From Nocardia vermiculata NBRC 100427 (lineage in GTDB: Bacteria > Actinomycetota > Actinomycetes > Mycobacteriales > Mycobacteriaceae): 64,000 nucleotides of DNA. How positions within the stretch are numbered: position 1 is the first letter of the stretch; each line of letters opens with the position of its first letter. Positions 52,270 through 61,779 of the stretch are shown piece by piece. The position numbers were made by a program, and so were the translations under genes. The notes below the pieces were generated by a model. It saw only the letters and a program-made list of their open reading frames with translations. It made no database searches and was not told the origin of the DNA. Location of the stretch: the NCBI RefSeq assembly GCF_001613265.1, contig NZ_BDCA01000005.1:269795-333794 (forward strand), read 5' to 3'.

Positions 52270-53868
52270 GTGAGCCAAAATGGCCGTCCTGTTGTTCTGA
52301 TCGCCGACAAGCTCGCCCAGTCGACCGTCGATGCGCTCGGTGACGGTGTCGAGGTTCGCTGGGTCGACGGCCCTAATCGTCCCGAGCTGCTGGCCGCTGT
52401 GCCCGAGGCCGACGCGATCCTGGTCCGCTCGGCCACCACTGTCGATGCCGAGGTGCTCGACGCCGGTAAGAACCTCAAGATCGTCGCCCGCGCCGGCGTC
52501 GGACTCGACAACGTCGACGTACCGGCCGCCACCGAGCGCGGTGTCATGGTCGTCAACGCGCCGACCTCCAACATCCACACTGCTGCCGAGCACGCGGTCA
52601 CCCTGATGCTGGCCGCGGCCCGTCAGATCCCGGCCGCCGACGCCACCCTGCGTGAGCACACGTGGCAGCGGAGCAAGTTCAACGGCGTGGAAATCTTCGG
52701 CAAGACCGTGGGCGTCATCGGCCTGGGCCGCATCGGCCAGCTGTTCGCGGCGCGCCTGGCGGCCTTCGAGACCAAGATCGTCGCCTACGACCCGTATGTC
52801 TCTCCGGCTCGCGCCGCCCAACTGGGTATCGAGCTGCTGAGCCTGGACGAGCTGCTGGGCCGTGCCGATCTGATCTCGGTGCACCTGCCCAAGACACCCG
52901 AGACCAAGGGGCTGCTGTCGAAGGAGAAGCTGGCGCTGACCAAGCCCGGCGTCATCATCGTCAACGCCGCCCGCGGTGGACTGGTCGACGAGCAGGCACT
53001 CGCCGACGCCATCAATTCCGGCCAGGTGCGCGCCGCCGGACTCGACGTGTTCGAGACCGAGCCGTGCACCGACAGCCCGCTGTTCGAGCTGCCGCAGGTC
53101 GTGGTGACCCCGCACCTGGGTGCCTCCACCTCCGAGGCGCAGGACCGCGCCGGCACCGATGTCGCGAAGTCGGTCCTGCTGGCCCTGGCCGGCGAGTTCG
53201 TCCCCGGAGCGGTGAACGTCACCGGCGGTGCCGTCGGCGAAGAGGTCGCCCCGTGGCTCGAGATCGTGCGTAAGCAGGGTGTGCTGCTGGGTGCGCTGGC
53301 CTCCGAGCTGCCGGTCAGTCTCGAGGTGCAGGTGCGCGGTGAGCTGTCCTCCGAACAGGTTGCGGTGCTGGAGCTCTCGGCTCTGCGCGGCATCTTCTCG
53401 GCATTGATCGAGGATCCGGTCACCTTTGTCAACGCACCGCAGCTGGCGAAGGAGCGCGGTATCGAGGCGTCGGTCACCACCGTGCCCGAGAGCCCCAGCC
53501 ACCGCAGCGTCGTCGACCTGCGGGCCGTATTCGGCGACGGTCGCACCCTGAACGTGGCAGGCACCCTGACCGAGCCGCAGCAGGTACAGAAGATCGTCAA
53601 TATCAATGGCCGCAACTACGACATGCGGGCGGAGGGCCAGAACCTGGCCGTACTGAACTACGACGACCGTCCGGGCGCGCTCGGCAAGGTCGGCACCAAG
53701 CTCGGCGAAGCGGGTGTCGATATCCAGGCCGCGCAGTTGAGCCAGGACGTCGACCAGGAAGGTGCCACCGTCATCCTGCGGGTCAGCGAAGCCGTCGCCG
53801 ACGATGTGCGCTCCGCGATCGCCGAGGCGGTCGGCGCGGCGAAGGTGGTCCAGGTCGACCTGAGCTGA
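52270..53868 (+). CDS. serA: D-3-phosphoglycerate dehydrogenase, long form with ACT domain
   Basis: 532 aa from GTG 52270 (AGGAG 9 nt before it); a slightly longer frame lacks support. First step of serine synthesis. Rossmann motif [16 protein letters not shown] near residue 147, active-site HLG in [10 protein letters not shown], then the intervening domain, and a C-terminal ACT domain ([29 protein letters not shown]) that can bind serine. Same order (serA near leuB) as in M. tuberculosis. Confidence 0.97.
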   Translation: MSQNGRPVVLIADKLAQSTVDALGDGVEVRWVDGPNRPELLAAVPEADAILVRSATTVDAEVLDAGKNLKIVARAGVGLDNVDVPAATERGVMVVNAPTSNIHTAAEHAVTLMLAAARQIPAADATLREHTWQRSKFNGVEIFGKTVGVIGLGRIGQLFAARLAAFETKIVAYDPYVSPARAAQLGIELLSLDELLGRADLISVHLPKTPETKGLLSKEKLALTKPGVIIVNAARGGLVDEQALADAINSGQVRAAGLDVFETEPCTDSPLFELPQVVVTPHLGASTSEAQDRAGTDVAKSVLLALAGEFVPGAVNVTGGAVGEEVAPWLEIVRKQGVLLGALASELPVSLEVQVRGELSSEQVAVLELSALRGIFSALIEDPVTFVNAPQLAKERGIEASVTTVPESPSHRSVVDLRAVFGDGRTLNVAGTLTEPQQVQKIVNINGRNYDMRAEGQNLAVLNYDDRPGALGKVGTKLGEAGVDIQAAQLSQDVDQEGATVILRVSEAVADDVRSAIAEAVGAAKVVQVDLS

Positions 53869-53874
53869 CCGGCT

Positions 53875-53900
53875 TCCCGGAGCCATGACGGTCTCCGGGA
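53875..53900. terminator. Hairpin terminator after serA
   Basis: TCCCGGAG (53875-53882) and CTCCGGGA (53893-53900), 8-bp perfect stem, 10-nt loop, between serA and the convergent small gene. Confidence 0.6.
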
Positions 53901-53983
53901 GCTGTTGCGGCACACGACTGTTGCGCCGCCGTCCGCATCTCCGAGAGGTGTGGAGGGCGGCGCGTCGTGTCGGTCGGGCTCGT

Positions 53984-54229
53984 TCAGCCCTCCCGTGCTT
54001 CGACCACCCGTTTCGCCTCCACCAGGCTCGCCTCCGGAACCTGCTCCCGATAGACCTTGATCGCCTGGATCTTCTTGCCCTGCACGAGGAGTTGGTCGAT
54101 CCGCCGGTAGTCGATCTCCGGAAAACCGGGCAGCGCACCGCCTTCGGCTATTCCGAGATGGTCGATGATCGCGTCCAGCTTGCGCTCGAGACGGTTGATC
54201 CTGCGTTCGAGTCGGTGGTTGTCGAACAT
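53984..54229 (-). CDS. Small protein with ribosomal L7/L12 C-terminal-like domain
   Basis: 81 aa. An N-terminal helix with heptad-like pattern ([21 protein letters not shown]) could form a coiled coil, followed by a segment like the L7/L12 C-terminal domain ([37 protein letters not shown]). Such proteins are seen in actinobacteria as 'ribosomal protein L7/L12-like' small proteins; role unknown. Convergent with serA and divergent from leuB. Confidence 0.75.
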   Translation of the reverse strand: MFDNHRLERRINRLERKLDAIIDHLGIAEGGALPGFPEIDYRRIDQLLVQGKKIQAIKVYREQVPEASLVEAKRVVEAREG

Positions 54230-54354
54230 GCCCCGAAACTACCGGTGCGCTCGCCCCGTCTCACGTGCTGGGAGTCGTTCGCCCTGGTGGCAGGGGCTGT
54301 GCGGGCACCGGCTATCGTGGCGCCGACCCCCATTGCGAACGGAGCTTTGTTGTC

Positions 54355-55362
54355 ATGAAACTCGCTGTCATCCCTGGCGACGGTATCGGTGCCGAGGTCA
54401 TCGCCGAGGCGCTCAAAGTGCTCGATGTGGTGGTCCCGGGCGTCGAGAAGACCGAATACGACCTGGGAGCCAAGCGATTCCATGCCACCGGCGAGATCCT
54501 GCCCGACACCGTGCTACCCGAACTGAAGCAGCACGACGCGATCCTGCTCGGCGCGATCGGTGACCCGTCCGTGCCCAGTGGCGTACTCGAGCGCGGGCTG
54601 CTGCTGCGGACCCGATTCGAACTCGACCATCACGTCAACCTGCGCCCGTCGAAGCTGTTCCCGGGCGTCACCAGCCCGCTGGCCGGTGAGCCGGAGATCG
54701 ACTTCGTCGTGGTACGCGAAGGCACCGAGGGCCCCTACACCGGCACCGGCGGTGCGATTCGAGTGAACACCCCGCACGAGGTCGCCACCGAGGTCTCCAC
54801 CAACACCCGCTTCGGGATCGAACGTGTCGTGCGCTACGCCTTCGAGACCGCGCGCAGCCGCCGCAAACATCTCACCCTGGTACACAAGAACAACGTGCTG
54901 GCCTACGCCGGTTCGCTGTGGAAGCGCACGGTCGACGAGGTCGGTGCCGAATACTCCGACGTCGAGACCGCCTATCAGCACATAGACGCCGCGACCATCC
55001 ACATGGTCACCGATCCGGGGCGTTTCGACGTCATCGTCACCGACAACCTGTTCGGCGACATCATCACCGACCTGGCTGCCGCGGTGTCCGGCGGAATCGG
55101 CCTGGCCGCCTCCGGCAATATCGACGCCTCCGGCACCAACCCCAGCATGTTCGAACCGGTGCACGGTAGCGCTCCCGATATCGCCGGCCAGTCCAAGGCC
55201 GATCCGACCGCCGCGATCCTGTCGGTGTCGTTGTTGCTCAACCACCTCGGCAAGACCGACGAGGCCGCACGGATCGAGGCTGCGATCGCCAAGGATCTCG
55301 CAGCGCGCACCGGCACCGCGTCCACGGTCGAGATCGGCGACCGGATCGCCGCCGCGGTCTGA
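54355..55362 (+). CDS. leuB: 3-isopropylmalate dehydrogenase
   Basis: 335 aa, ATG with GGAG 10 nt before it. It oxidises and decarboxylates 3-isopropylmalate in leucine synthesis. Signatures: [19 protein letters not shown], the substrate Arg set [17 protein letters not shown], and the Mg-site pattern [17 protein letters not shown]. Near-terminal GSAPDIAGQ is also typical. Actinobacterial leuB often sits apart from leuCD, as here (~6.4 kb). Confidence 0.97.
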   Translation: MKLAVIPGDGIGAEVIAEALKVLDVVVPGVEKTEYDLGAKRFHATGEILPDTVLPELKQHDAILLGAIGDPSVPSGVLERGLLLRTRFELDHHVNLRPSKLFPGVTSPLAGEPEIDFVVVREGTEGPYTGTGGAIRVNTPHEVATEVSTNTRFGIERVVRYAFETARSRRKHLTLVHKNNVLAYAGSLWKRTVDEVGAEYSDVETAYQHIDAATIHMVTDPGRFDVIVTDNLFGDIITDLAAAVSGGIGLAASGNIDASGTNPSMFEPVHGSAPDIAGQSKADPTAAILSVSLLLNHLGKTDEAARIEAAIAKDLAARTGTASTVEIGDRIAAAV

Positions 55363-55449
55363 GCGTCGCCCGCTCCGGCCCGGCGCCGGACCCGCAAGCC
55401 CGCGTCGCACCCGAGTACGCCCGCGTCGCGTAGCACTCGATACGCACAC

Positions 55450-55485
55450 AGCCGCCGCAGCCCCGAACCGGGTGCTGCGGCGGCT
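55450..55485. terminator. Bidirectional terminator after leuB
   Basis: AGCCGCCGCAGC (55450-55461) and GCTGCGGCGGCT (55474-55485), perfect 12-bp stem, between convergent leuB and the secreted-protein gene. Confidence 0.75.
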
Positions 55486-55502
55486 GTTGTGTTGTTCGCC
55501 GA

Positions 55503-56057
55503 TCAGTTTCCGCTGAGCAGGCGGAAGAAAGTGGCGTTGATCTCGCCGCTGTTCGGGCTGCCGACGGCACCACCGATGGCCGCGCCGATCGCGCAACCGG
55601 GGACGACGAAGAACCAGAAGCCGAGCAGGCAGCCCAGGATGGCGCCGACCGCTCCGCCGTGCTGCACGCCCCACACCCACTGGTTGACCAGCGCGTTGGC
55701 GGTGTCGGTGAAGGCGATCTGCTTCAACGTCACCGAGGTGCCGTCCGAGCTGATGTCGGCGGCTACGGGAACCTCGCTGCCGTCGGCGGTCAGCGGGATC
55801 GACTCGGTGACCTGACCGGCGGCATCGGTGATGTCGATCGACCGCGCGACCTCGTTGGCGACGAAGTGTCCGGACGCCAGAGTGGCGGTGAGCGAGTGCG
55901 CGTCCGCATCGGTGGTCGTGGTGACCTGCGACTGGGCGGCGGGCGCCGGAGCCGGGGCCGGCGCGGCACCGGCCGTCGCGGAGCCGATGAGCACGGCGCC
56001 CGCGGTGATCGTGGCTACAGCGATGCTGCGGCCGAGGGTAGAAATCGAAACTGACAC
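55503..56057 (-). CDS. Secreted protein with glycine-zipper-like hydrophobic C-terminal region
   Basis: 184 aa from GTG 56057 with AAGGA upstream. Signal peptide in residues 1-32 (SIAVATITAGAVLIGSATAGA), then an Ala/Pro stretch, a ~75-residue domain (HSLTATLASGHFVANE…VPVAADISSDGTSVTLK) and a hydrophobic Gly-rich end (GGAVGAILGCLLGFWFFVVPGCAIGAAIGGAVG) with two Cys. The pattern is common in Nocardia secreted proteins of unknown role. Confidence 0.75.
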   Translation of the reverse strand: MSVSISTLGRSIAVATITAGAVLIGSATAGAAPAPAPAPAAQSQVTTTTDADAHSLTATLASGHFVANEVARSIDITDAAGQVTESIPLTADGSEVPVAADISSDGTSVTLKQIAFTDTANALVNQWVWGVQHGGAVGAILGCLLGFWFFVVPGCAIGAAIGGAVGSPNSGEINATFFRLLSGN

Positions 56058-56176
56058 GGTTCGTCCTTCTTCAGGAAAAATTCTTCTGATCGAACGGAAA
56101 GCCGATCGCGCAAATAATACGCAGATTCCGTCTAATTGCCTCAGTGAGTAATAGCTTCCGTCGCATGACCGGGGCG

Positions 56177-57352
56177 TCAGCGCCCGCTGCGCACCGGCAC
56201 CAGCGGGATCGCTACCGCGGCGGTCACCGCTGCCACCATGTAGGTGATCGGAAATCCGGCCGCGGCGACCAAGGCGCCGAAAACCGGTGCGACAGCGGCG
56301 GATGCGAGATGCTGACCGGTGTTCTGGATACCCAGGCCACGTCCGCTCCAGTACGGTCCCGCGATCTCGGCGACGGCGGTGAAGGCCAGGCCGTTGTCGG
56401 CGACCGTGATGGCCGATGCGGCGAACAGGATCGGGATCGCCGCCCACCACCAGTGCAACCAGGCCGCGCCGGCCAGGGCCGTCATCGAGATCACGGCCGC
56501 GATCGCGACGGTGTGCAGCGGGCGTAGCCGGCTGCCGACCCGGTCGGACCAGCTTCCGGCGCCGATCCGGGCGGCGATACCCAGCAGCTGCGTACATGTC
56601 ACTATTGCGCCGGCGACCGGCAGCGACAGCCCGGCGTCGCGGTTCAGCCACAGCAGCGCGAAGGTCCACAGCGTGGCTTGCGGAATCACCAGCAGGATCG
56701 ACACCCCGTGAATACGCCACAAGGTGGACTCGCCCCGGTAGGGGTTGTCCGGATGCGGACCGGCGCCGGCCGTTCGCGGCGGGTCGACGATGCCGATCAG
56801 ACACCCCAGGGCCGCCCCGCCGGCCATGACGGCCGGTACCAGAATCGCGGTGGAAAACCCGTGTGCTGCAGCAACTGCCGGGATGGACAGCGCCGCGATC
56901 GCGACCCCGAGCGGCTGGGCGGCCTGGCGGATACCCATCGCGAGCCCGCGCTGCTGCGGCGGGAACCAGCCCACGATGACGCGTCCGCTGGCACCGTTCG
57001 TGCTGGCGGCGCCGATTCCGGCCAGGAACAACAGCAATCCCAGTACGGCGTAATCGGTCACGGTGGCCGCTGCCACACCCGCGGCGCACATCAGCGCCGG
57101 GCCGGCCACCAGAACCGCACGTTCCCCGATGCGGTCCATCAGATAGCCCCAAGCGATCAGCGTGCAGACCATGCCGACGGTCGGCATGGCCACCAACAGG
57201 CCCGCGGTGGGCAGCGGCATGCCGCGGCCGGTCAGGGCGGGCAGCAGGAAAGGCGTGCCGTGCACCATGACGGCACAGGAACTCTGTGCGAACACTCCGA
57301 GGCCGAGCATGGTCCACCGCCGGGGCGTGCGCCGCTGTGTCATGGTGGCCAT
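56177..57352 (-). CDS. MFS transporter (Rv2994-like)
   Basis: 391 aa from ATG 57352 (GAGGTGAGGGAG directly before it); the frame is open further upstream but crosses the promoter of the next gene. About twelve helices and the MFS loop GYLMDRIGERAVLVAGP near residue 65. The position between leuB and the FAH gene equals that of M. tuberculosis Rv2994. The substrate is unknown. It is divergent from the FAH gene. Confidence 0.88.
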   Translation of the reverse strand: MATMTQRRTPRRWTMLGLGVFAQSSCAVMVHGTPFLLPALTGRGMPLPTAGLLVAMPTVGMVCTLIAWGYLMDRIGERAVLVAGPALMCAAGVAAATVTDYAVLGLLLFLAGIGAASTNGASGRVIVGWFPPQQRGLAMGIRQAAQPLGVAIAALSIPAVAAAHGFSTAILVPAVMAGGAALGCLIGIVDPPRTAGAGPHPDNPYRGESTLWRIHGVSILLVIPQATLWTFALLWLNRDAGLSLPVAGAIVTCTQLLGIAARIGAGSWSDRVGSRLRPLHTVAIAAVISMTALAGAAWLHWWWAAIPILFAASAITVADNGLAFTAVAEIAGPYWSGRGLGIQNTGQHLASAAVAPVFGALVAAAGFPITYMVAAVTAAVAIPLVPVRSGR

Positions 57353-57515
57353 CTCCCTCACCTCGATCTCATATATTGGGACACAAATCTTATTCTGTGA
57401 ACAGATTTGTACCGTACACCCAGGATGCGAGGTCACCGCAACGCGGAATGGGTCACAGCTGCCGGTCGCAGACCGGGTGGTCGGCCGGGTGTCGGTGGGT
57501 GGATAGACTCCATCC

Positions 57516-58289
57516 ATGCGTCTAGGTCGTGTTGCCAGCCCCGATGGGGTCGCGTTCGTGAGCATCGAAACCGAGGGTTCCGCCGAGATCGCTCGTGAGA
57601 TCGCCGAGCATCCGTTCGGAACACCGACATTCACCGGCCGCACGTGGCCACTGGCCGATGTGCGACTGCTGGCTCCGATTCTCGCCAGCAAGGTCGTGTG
57701 TGTCGGCAAGAACTACGCCGCGCACGCCGCGGAGATGGGCGGGGAGGCGCCCGAGGATCCGGTGATCTTCCTCAAGCCGAATACTTCGATCGTCGGCCCC
57801 AACCTGCCGATCATGTTGCCGCCCAGCTCTTCACAGGTCGAGTACGAGGGCGAACTGGCAATCGTGATCGGCCGGCCGTGCAAGGACGTTCCTGCCGCCC
57901 GGGCCGCCGACGTCGTGCTGGGCTACACCATCGCCAACGATGTCACCGCCCGCGACGAACAACGCCACGACGGTCAGTGGACCCGAGCCAAGGGGTACGA
58001 CACCTTCTGCCCGCTGGGGCCGTGGATCGAGACCGAGCTCGATCCGGGCGACCTCGAGATCACGACCGAGCTCGACGGTGAGGTGCGGCAACGCAGCCGG
58101 ACTTCACTTCTGCTGCACGATATTCCGAAGGTGATCGAATGGGTCACCCGGGTGATGACACTGTTGCCTGGCGATGTCATTCTCACCGGTACGCCCGAGG
58201 GTGTAGGACCGATGACCGATGGGCAAACCGTATCGGTGACGGTCCAGGGTATCGGCACCCTCACCAATCCCGTTGCCGCCAAACGCTGA
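57516..58289 (+). CDS. Fumarylacetoacetate hydrolase (FAH) family protein
   Basis: 257 aa. FAH fold: [31 protein letters not shown], metal ligands in [12 protein letters not shown], and [23 protein letters not shown]. Members are acylpyruvases, hydratases or decarboxylases of aromatic catabolism. The M. tuberculosis counterpart is Rv2993c, also next to gltX. It lies 14 bp before gltX and is probably co-transcribed with it. Confidence 0.93.
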   Translation: MRLGRVASPDGVAFVSIETEGSAEIAREIAEHPFGTPTFTGRTWPLADVRLLAPILASKVVCVGKNYAAHAAEMGGEAPEDPVIFLKPNTSIVGPNLPIMLPPSSSQVEYEGELAIVIGRPCKDVPAARAADVVLGYTIANDVTARDEQRHDGQWTRAKGYDTFCPLGPWIETELDPGDLEITTELDGEVRQRSRTSLLLHDIPKVIEWVTRVMTLLPGDVILTGTPEGVGPMTDGQTVSVTVQGIGTLTNPVAAKR

Positions 58290-58303
58290 TCGAGAGAAGG
58301 AAA

Positions 58304-59761
58304 ATGACTGACGTACGGGTCCGCTTCTGTCCGTCACCCACCGGTACGCCGCATGTCGGCCTGATTCGGACCGCACTGTTCAACTGGGCGTTCGCTCGCC
58401 ACCAGGGTGGCACCTTCGTCTTCCGTATCGAAGACACCGATGCCGCACGCGATTCCGAGGATTCCTACCAAGCAATCCTGGATGCATTGCGGTGGCTGGG
58501 ACTTACCTGGGACGAGGGGCCGGAGGTCGGTGGGCCCTATGAACCGTACCGCCAGTCGCAGCGTCGCGAACTTCATCTCGATGTCGTCGCGCGGTTGCTG
58601 GAGGCGGGAGAAGCCTACGAGTCCTTCTCCACGCCAGACGAAGTCGAGGCCCGTCACCGGGCCGCCGGGCGCGATCCGAAGCTCGGTTACGACAACTTCG
58701 ATCGTGAGCTGACCGCCGAGCAGATTGCCGCCCACAAGGCCGAGGGACGCGGCGCCGTGGTGCGGCTGCGGATGCCGGATCAGGATCTGGTCTGGAACGA
58801 TCTGGTGCGCGGCGAAATCGTCGCGAAGGCGGGTACGGTGCCCGACTTCGCACTCACCCGCGGCACCGGCGATCCCCTCTATACGCTGGTGAATCCGGTC
58901 GACGACGCATTGATGAAAATCACACATGTGTTGCGCGGTGAGGATCTGCTTTCCTCTACTCCACGGCAACTTGCGCTCTATGCGGCACTGCAACGGATCG
59001 GGGTGGCCGATTTCACTCCTGAGTTCGGTCATCTGCCGTTCGTGATGGGGCAGGGCAACAAGAAGTTGTCGAAACGTGATCCGGAGTCGAATCTGTTCGT
59101 TCACCGGGATCGCGGGTTCATTCCTGAAGGTTTGCTGAATTATCTTGCTTTGCTCGGATGGAGCCTCACCGACGATCGTGATGTCTTCTCGATGGCAGAG
59201 ATGGTGGAGACCTTCGACATATCGAAAGTAAATTCGAATCCGGCCCGCTTCGACCAGAAGAAGGCGGATGCGATCAACGCCGAACACATTCGATTGCTGG
59301 AGCCCGGAGATTTCGCCCATAGGTTGCGGGAGTTCCTGACGGCGCACGGTCACATCGGTGCGGAAGTGGATGAGCGAGTATTCGCTTCTGCGGCGGAGTT
59401 GGTGCAGACGCGCATCGTCGTACTCGGTGATGCGTGGGGCCTATTGAAGTTTCTGTTCATTCCGGATTCGGAGTTCGTTGTCGACGAGGCCGCGGCGGCA
59501 AAGAACCTGGGGCCGGAATCGGCTCCGGTACTGCAGGCCGCCGTGGCGGCGCTGGACGGTGTTTCGGAGTGGACGCCGGAGGCGCTCGAGGAGGCGCTGA
59601 AAAAGGCTCTGGTGGACGATCTGGGGCTCAAACCGCGTAAGGCGTTCGGTCCGGTAAGGGTGGCGGTGACCGGGTCGCATATCAGCCCACCGTTGTACGA
59701 GTCGCTGGCGCTGCTCGGGCGTTCGGTGACCATGCGGCGGCTGCGCGCGGCCCTGGCGTGA
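58304..59761 (+). CDS. gltX: Glutamate-tRNA ligase
   Basis: 485 aa from ATG 58304 with GAAGGA before it. Class I synthetase: HIGH-type [19 protein letters not shown] and KMSKS-type KKLSKRD (~residue 253), then the anticodon-binding helices at the C terminus. In GatCAB-dependent bacteria this enzyme also charges tRNA-Gln with Glu. tRNA-Gln and tRNA-Glu genes follow. Confidence 0.97.
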   Translation: MTDVRVRFCPSPTGTPHVGLIRTALFNWAFARHQGGTFVFRIEDTDAARDSEDSYQAILDALRWLGLTWDEGPEVGGPYEPYRQSQRRELHLDVVARLLEAGEAYESFSTPDEVEARHRAAGRDPKLGYDNFDRELTAEQIAAHKAEGRGAVVRLRMPDQDLVWNDLVRGEIVAKAGTVPDFALTRGTGDPLYTLVNPVDDALMKITHVLRGEDLLSSTPRQLALYAALQRIGVADFTPEFGHLPFVMGQGNKKLSKRDPESNLFVHRDRGFIPEGLLNYLALLGWSLTDDRDVFSMAEMVETFDISKVNSNPARFDQKKADAINAEHIRLLEPGDFAHRLREFLTAHGHIGAEVDERVFASAAELVQTRIVVLGDAWGLLKFLFIPDSEFVVDEAAAAKNLGPESAPVLQAAVAALDGVSEWTPEALEEALKKALVDDLGLKPRKAFGPVRVAVTGSHISPPLYESLALLGRSVTMRRLRAALA

Positions 59762-59970
59762 CTCGGCCGGTCGGCGGATGGTTTCGGTGCATGCCGGGGC
59801 CGCCGCCGACCGCGTGCGGGTCCCGGATTCGCCACGGCGCCCGGAAAACCCGCACTTTACCCCGTCTGACCAGCCGATTTGTATAAATACAGTAGAGGTT
59901 TGGTACTCTTCTTCTCGGCCGGGAACGAGGGCCTCGAACCGCGAGGGGAGAGGACGAAAGCCCAGGTCAT

Positions 59971-60042
59971 TGGGGTATGGTGTAATTGGCAACACAGCTG
60001 ATTCTGGTTCAGCCATTCTAGGTTCGAGTCCTGGTACCCCAG
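59971..60042 (+). tRNA. tRNA-Gln (CTG anticodon)
   Basis: Cloverleaf fits: acceptor TGGGGTA (59971-59977) with TACCCCA (60035-60041), anticodon stem GCTGA/TCAGC with loop TTCTGGT (anticodon CTG, 60004-60006), and T arm AGGTTCGAGTCCT. The CCA end is not encoded. U1-A72 is usual for tRNA-Gln. Confidence 0.95.
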
Positions 60043-60110
60043 CGGAGAATGTCGATTCTGCTTCCACTGGTCGTTCGATCGCTCGGTGGAAGCAGATGAG
60101 CGTGTCCTCT

Positions 60111-60183
60111 GGCCCCGTCGTCTAGCGGCCTAGGACGCCGCCCTCTCAAGGCGGTAGCGCGGGTTCAAATCCCGTCGGGGCTA
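60111..60183 (+). tRNA. tRNA-Glu (CTC anticodon)
   Basis: Acceptor GGCCCCG with CGGGGCT (one G·U), D arm CGTCTAGCGGCCTAGGACG, anticodon stem CCGCC/GGCGG with loop CTCTCAA (anticodon CTC, 60145-60147), T loop TTCAAAT. CCA is not encoded. It lies 68 bp after tRNA-Gln; a strong terminator follows within 10 bp. Confidence 0.95.
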
Positions 60184-60191
60184 CAACGTGA

Positions 60192-60225
60192 AGAGCCCTC
60201 CGGCAACAGCTGGAGGGCTCTTTTT
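60192..60225 (+). terminator. Terminator of the tRNA-Gln/tRNA-Glu unit
   Basis: AGAGCCCTCC (60192-60201) and GGAGGGCTCT (60212-60221), perfect 10-bp stem, loop of 10, then TTTT. Confidence 0.9.
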
Positions 60226-60236
60226 CTGTGCGGCTG

Positions 60237-60737
60237 TCAGTCCTGGACAGGCCAGGTCGAGCCACCGGGCGGCATTTCCGGCATCCCCAGCTTGCGGTGG
60301 TCCCAGCTGCGGACTCGTTCGGGCACGACGCGGATCGCGATGCGCTTGGCCAGCATCGTCTCCACCATCGGCCGCATTTCCTCGGTGTAGGGCCCGGTGT
60401 AGCGCTCCCAGACGCTGACACCCACCTTGAACAGCGCCTCGGCGTCGTCGACGATCTCCGCGCGGCCCTCGATGGAGACGCCACGCAGCTGGTCGTAGGT
60501 GTCGCCGGCCTCGACCAGGACGGTGATGCGGGGATCGCGCCGTAGATTCACGGCCTTCTGGGATTTGGCCTTGGTCTCGAACCAGATCTCACCGTCGATC
60601 AGGCCGTACCACATGGCGGTCAGGTGCGGTGTGCCGTTCTTGCTCAGCGATGCCAGTGTGATGATGCGGCTGCGTTCCAGGAATTCTGTGATCTCCGTAT
60701 CGGACATCACGATCTGTGCGCGTTGGTTCACTCCCAT
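60237..60737 (-). CDS. PNPOx/F420-type split-barrel oxidoreductase (Rv2991-like)
   Basis: 166 aa from ATG 60737, which matches the M. tuberculosis Rv2991 start (MG…QRA…IVMS). Core: GTPHLTAMWYGLIDGEIWFETKAKSQKAVNLRRDPRITV and WERYTGPYTEEMRPMVETML. It probably binds F420 or FMN; its role is unknown. It lies 34 bp downstream of the IclR gene on the same strand. Confidence 0.9.
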   Translation of the reverse strand: MGVNQRAQIVMSDTEITEFLERSRIITLASLSKNGTPHLTAMWYGLIDGEIWFETKAKSQKAVNLRRDPRITVLVEAGDTYDQLRGVSIEGRAEIVDDAEALFKVGVSVWERYTGPYTEEMRPMVETMLAKRIAIRVVPERVRSWDHRKLGMPEMPPGGSTWPVQD

Positions 60738-60771
60738 GCGGGTCACGATACTTTACGGCGTATGGCCGGAA

Positions 60772-61497
60772 TCACATCTCGCTGGGTACCGGTGCTCCGA
60801 GCCGTTTGTGCAGGGCATCCGCGGCTGCGACGAGATCGGCGGCCCAGCGGGCACCCGGGCGCCGGCCCATCCGGTCGATCGGACCGGACACCGAGACCGC
60901 GGCCACGACCTGGGCGGCCCCGTCGCGAACGGGTGCGGAGACACTGGCCACACCGGCCGATCGTTCCGCCGCGCTCTGCGCCCAGCCGCGACGCCGGACC
61001 TCCGCCAGTGCGCGTTCGCCGAAGACCGCGTCACTGATGACGCTCTGCTGCAGTTCTGTATCTGCCCAGGCCAGCAATACTTTCGCCGCAGATCCGGCGG
61101 TGAGCGGCAGCCGGGCGCCGACCGGTACCGTGTCGCGCAGACCCGAGGTGGGTTCCAGCGCGGCGACGCAGATGCGGGAGTGACCGTCGAGCCGGTAGAG
61201 CTGCACACTCTCCCCGGTGATCTCACGTAGCCGGGGCAGGATGACTGCGGCAGCGTCGAGAAGTGGATCCACGGCGGTGGTGGCGAGTTCCGACAGTGCC
61301 GGTCCGGGGCGCCAGGATCCGGCGGGATCGCGCGCGAGCATCCGATGGGTCTCCAGGCCGACGGCCAAGCGGTGGGCGGTAGCCCGCGGCAGTCCGGTAC
61401 GTGCGCACAGCTCATTGAGGCCACAGGGCTGTTCGGCGACCGCGTGCAGGACCGCCATGGCTTTGTCGAGCACTCCGATACCGCTATGCTGTCTCAT
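60772..61497 (-). CDS. IclR family regulator, NdgR/LtbR type (leuCD regulator)
   Basis: 241 aa. N-terminal winged HTH: SGIGVLDKAMAVLHAVAEQPCGLNELCARTGLPRATAHRLAVGLE. The C-terminal ligand domain is of IclR type (RVGARLPLTAGSAAKVLLAW…). It is divergent from leuC. In Corynebacterium (LtbR) and Streptomyces (NdgR) the IclR gene in this place represses or controls leuCD in response to leucine. That role is inferred here from position and family. Confidence 0.9.
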   Translation of the reverse strand: MRQHSGIGVLDKAMAVLHAVAEQPCGLNELCARTGLPRATAHRLAVGLETHRMLARDPAGSWRPGPALSELATTAVDPLLDAAAVILPRLREITGESVQLYRLDGHSRICVAALEPTSGLRDTVPVGARLPLTAGSAAKVLLAWADTELQQSVISDAVFGERALAEVRRRGWAQSAAERSAGVASVSAPVRDGAAQVVAAVSVSGPIDRMGRRPGARWAADLVAAADALHKRLGAPVPSEM

Positions 61498-61535
61498 AGA
61501 ACGATATTAGCGTCTCGCATAGTGGGAAACGCAAG
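61498..61535. promoter_or_regulatory. Candidate IclR (NdgR/LtbR) operator region
   Basis: Directly before the IclR ATG are two related words, GTCTCATAGAACGA on the start side and GTCTCGCATAGTGGGA (61511-61526). The second is an imperfect palindrome of the type bound by IclR regulators of leuCD. Tentative. Confidence 0.4.
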
Positions 61536-61645
61536 TTGCAACCCGGTAGCCGACGAGGCGGACGTTCGCACAACACTGCACAACAACCCGGGTGTCACAA
61601 CCCCGGCCCCACAGCCACTGGACTCGTAGTCAGCCCACCCCCAAG

Positions 61646-61738
61646 GTTTGCGGCCCGCCTCGATTTTGCAGCGACGGAGCGAGGTAGCGCAGCGACTGAG
61701 CGGAGGAGTGAAAAATCGAGGCCCAGGGGGCCGCAAAC
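61646..61738. repeat. Long inverted repeat with GAGCG-rich centre upstream of leuC
   Basis: Outer arms GTTTGCGGCC (61646-61655) and GGCCGCAAAC (61729-61738), inner arms CCTCGATTTT and AAAATCGAGG (the latter 61712-61721). The ~50-bp core is rich in GCGACGGAGCGAGGTAGCG-like repeats. It looks like an intergenic palindromic unit or an RNA leader structure; its end is 40 bp before the leuC ATG. Confidence 0.7.
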
Positions 61739-61779
61739 CCGCGGTGGCGAAGCCGCCGCCGAAGTTAAGGAGTACAGCA

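Noticed and set aside
52198..54138. Minus-strand frame of 646 codons opposite serA
   Set aside because: Shadow of serA; it also runs through the real small gene in another frame.
55503..57317. Single 604-codon minus-strand frame joining the secreted protein and the region of the MFS gene
   Set aside because: Only the last 184 codons are the secreted protein. The upstream part is an out-of-frame shadow of the MFS transporter, so it is not a fusion.
61600..61779. Inverted repeat region before leuC as a CRISPR or coding extension
   Set aside because: Only one palindromic unit with no repeat-spacer spacing; the frame through it does not match LeuC N termini.
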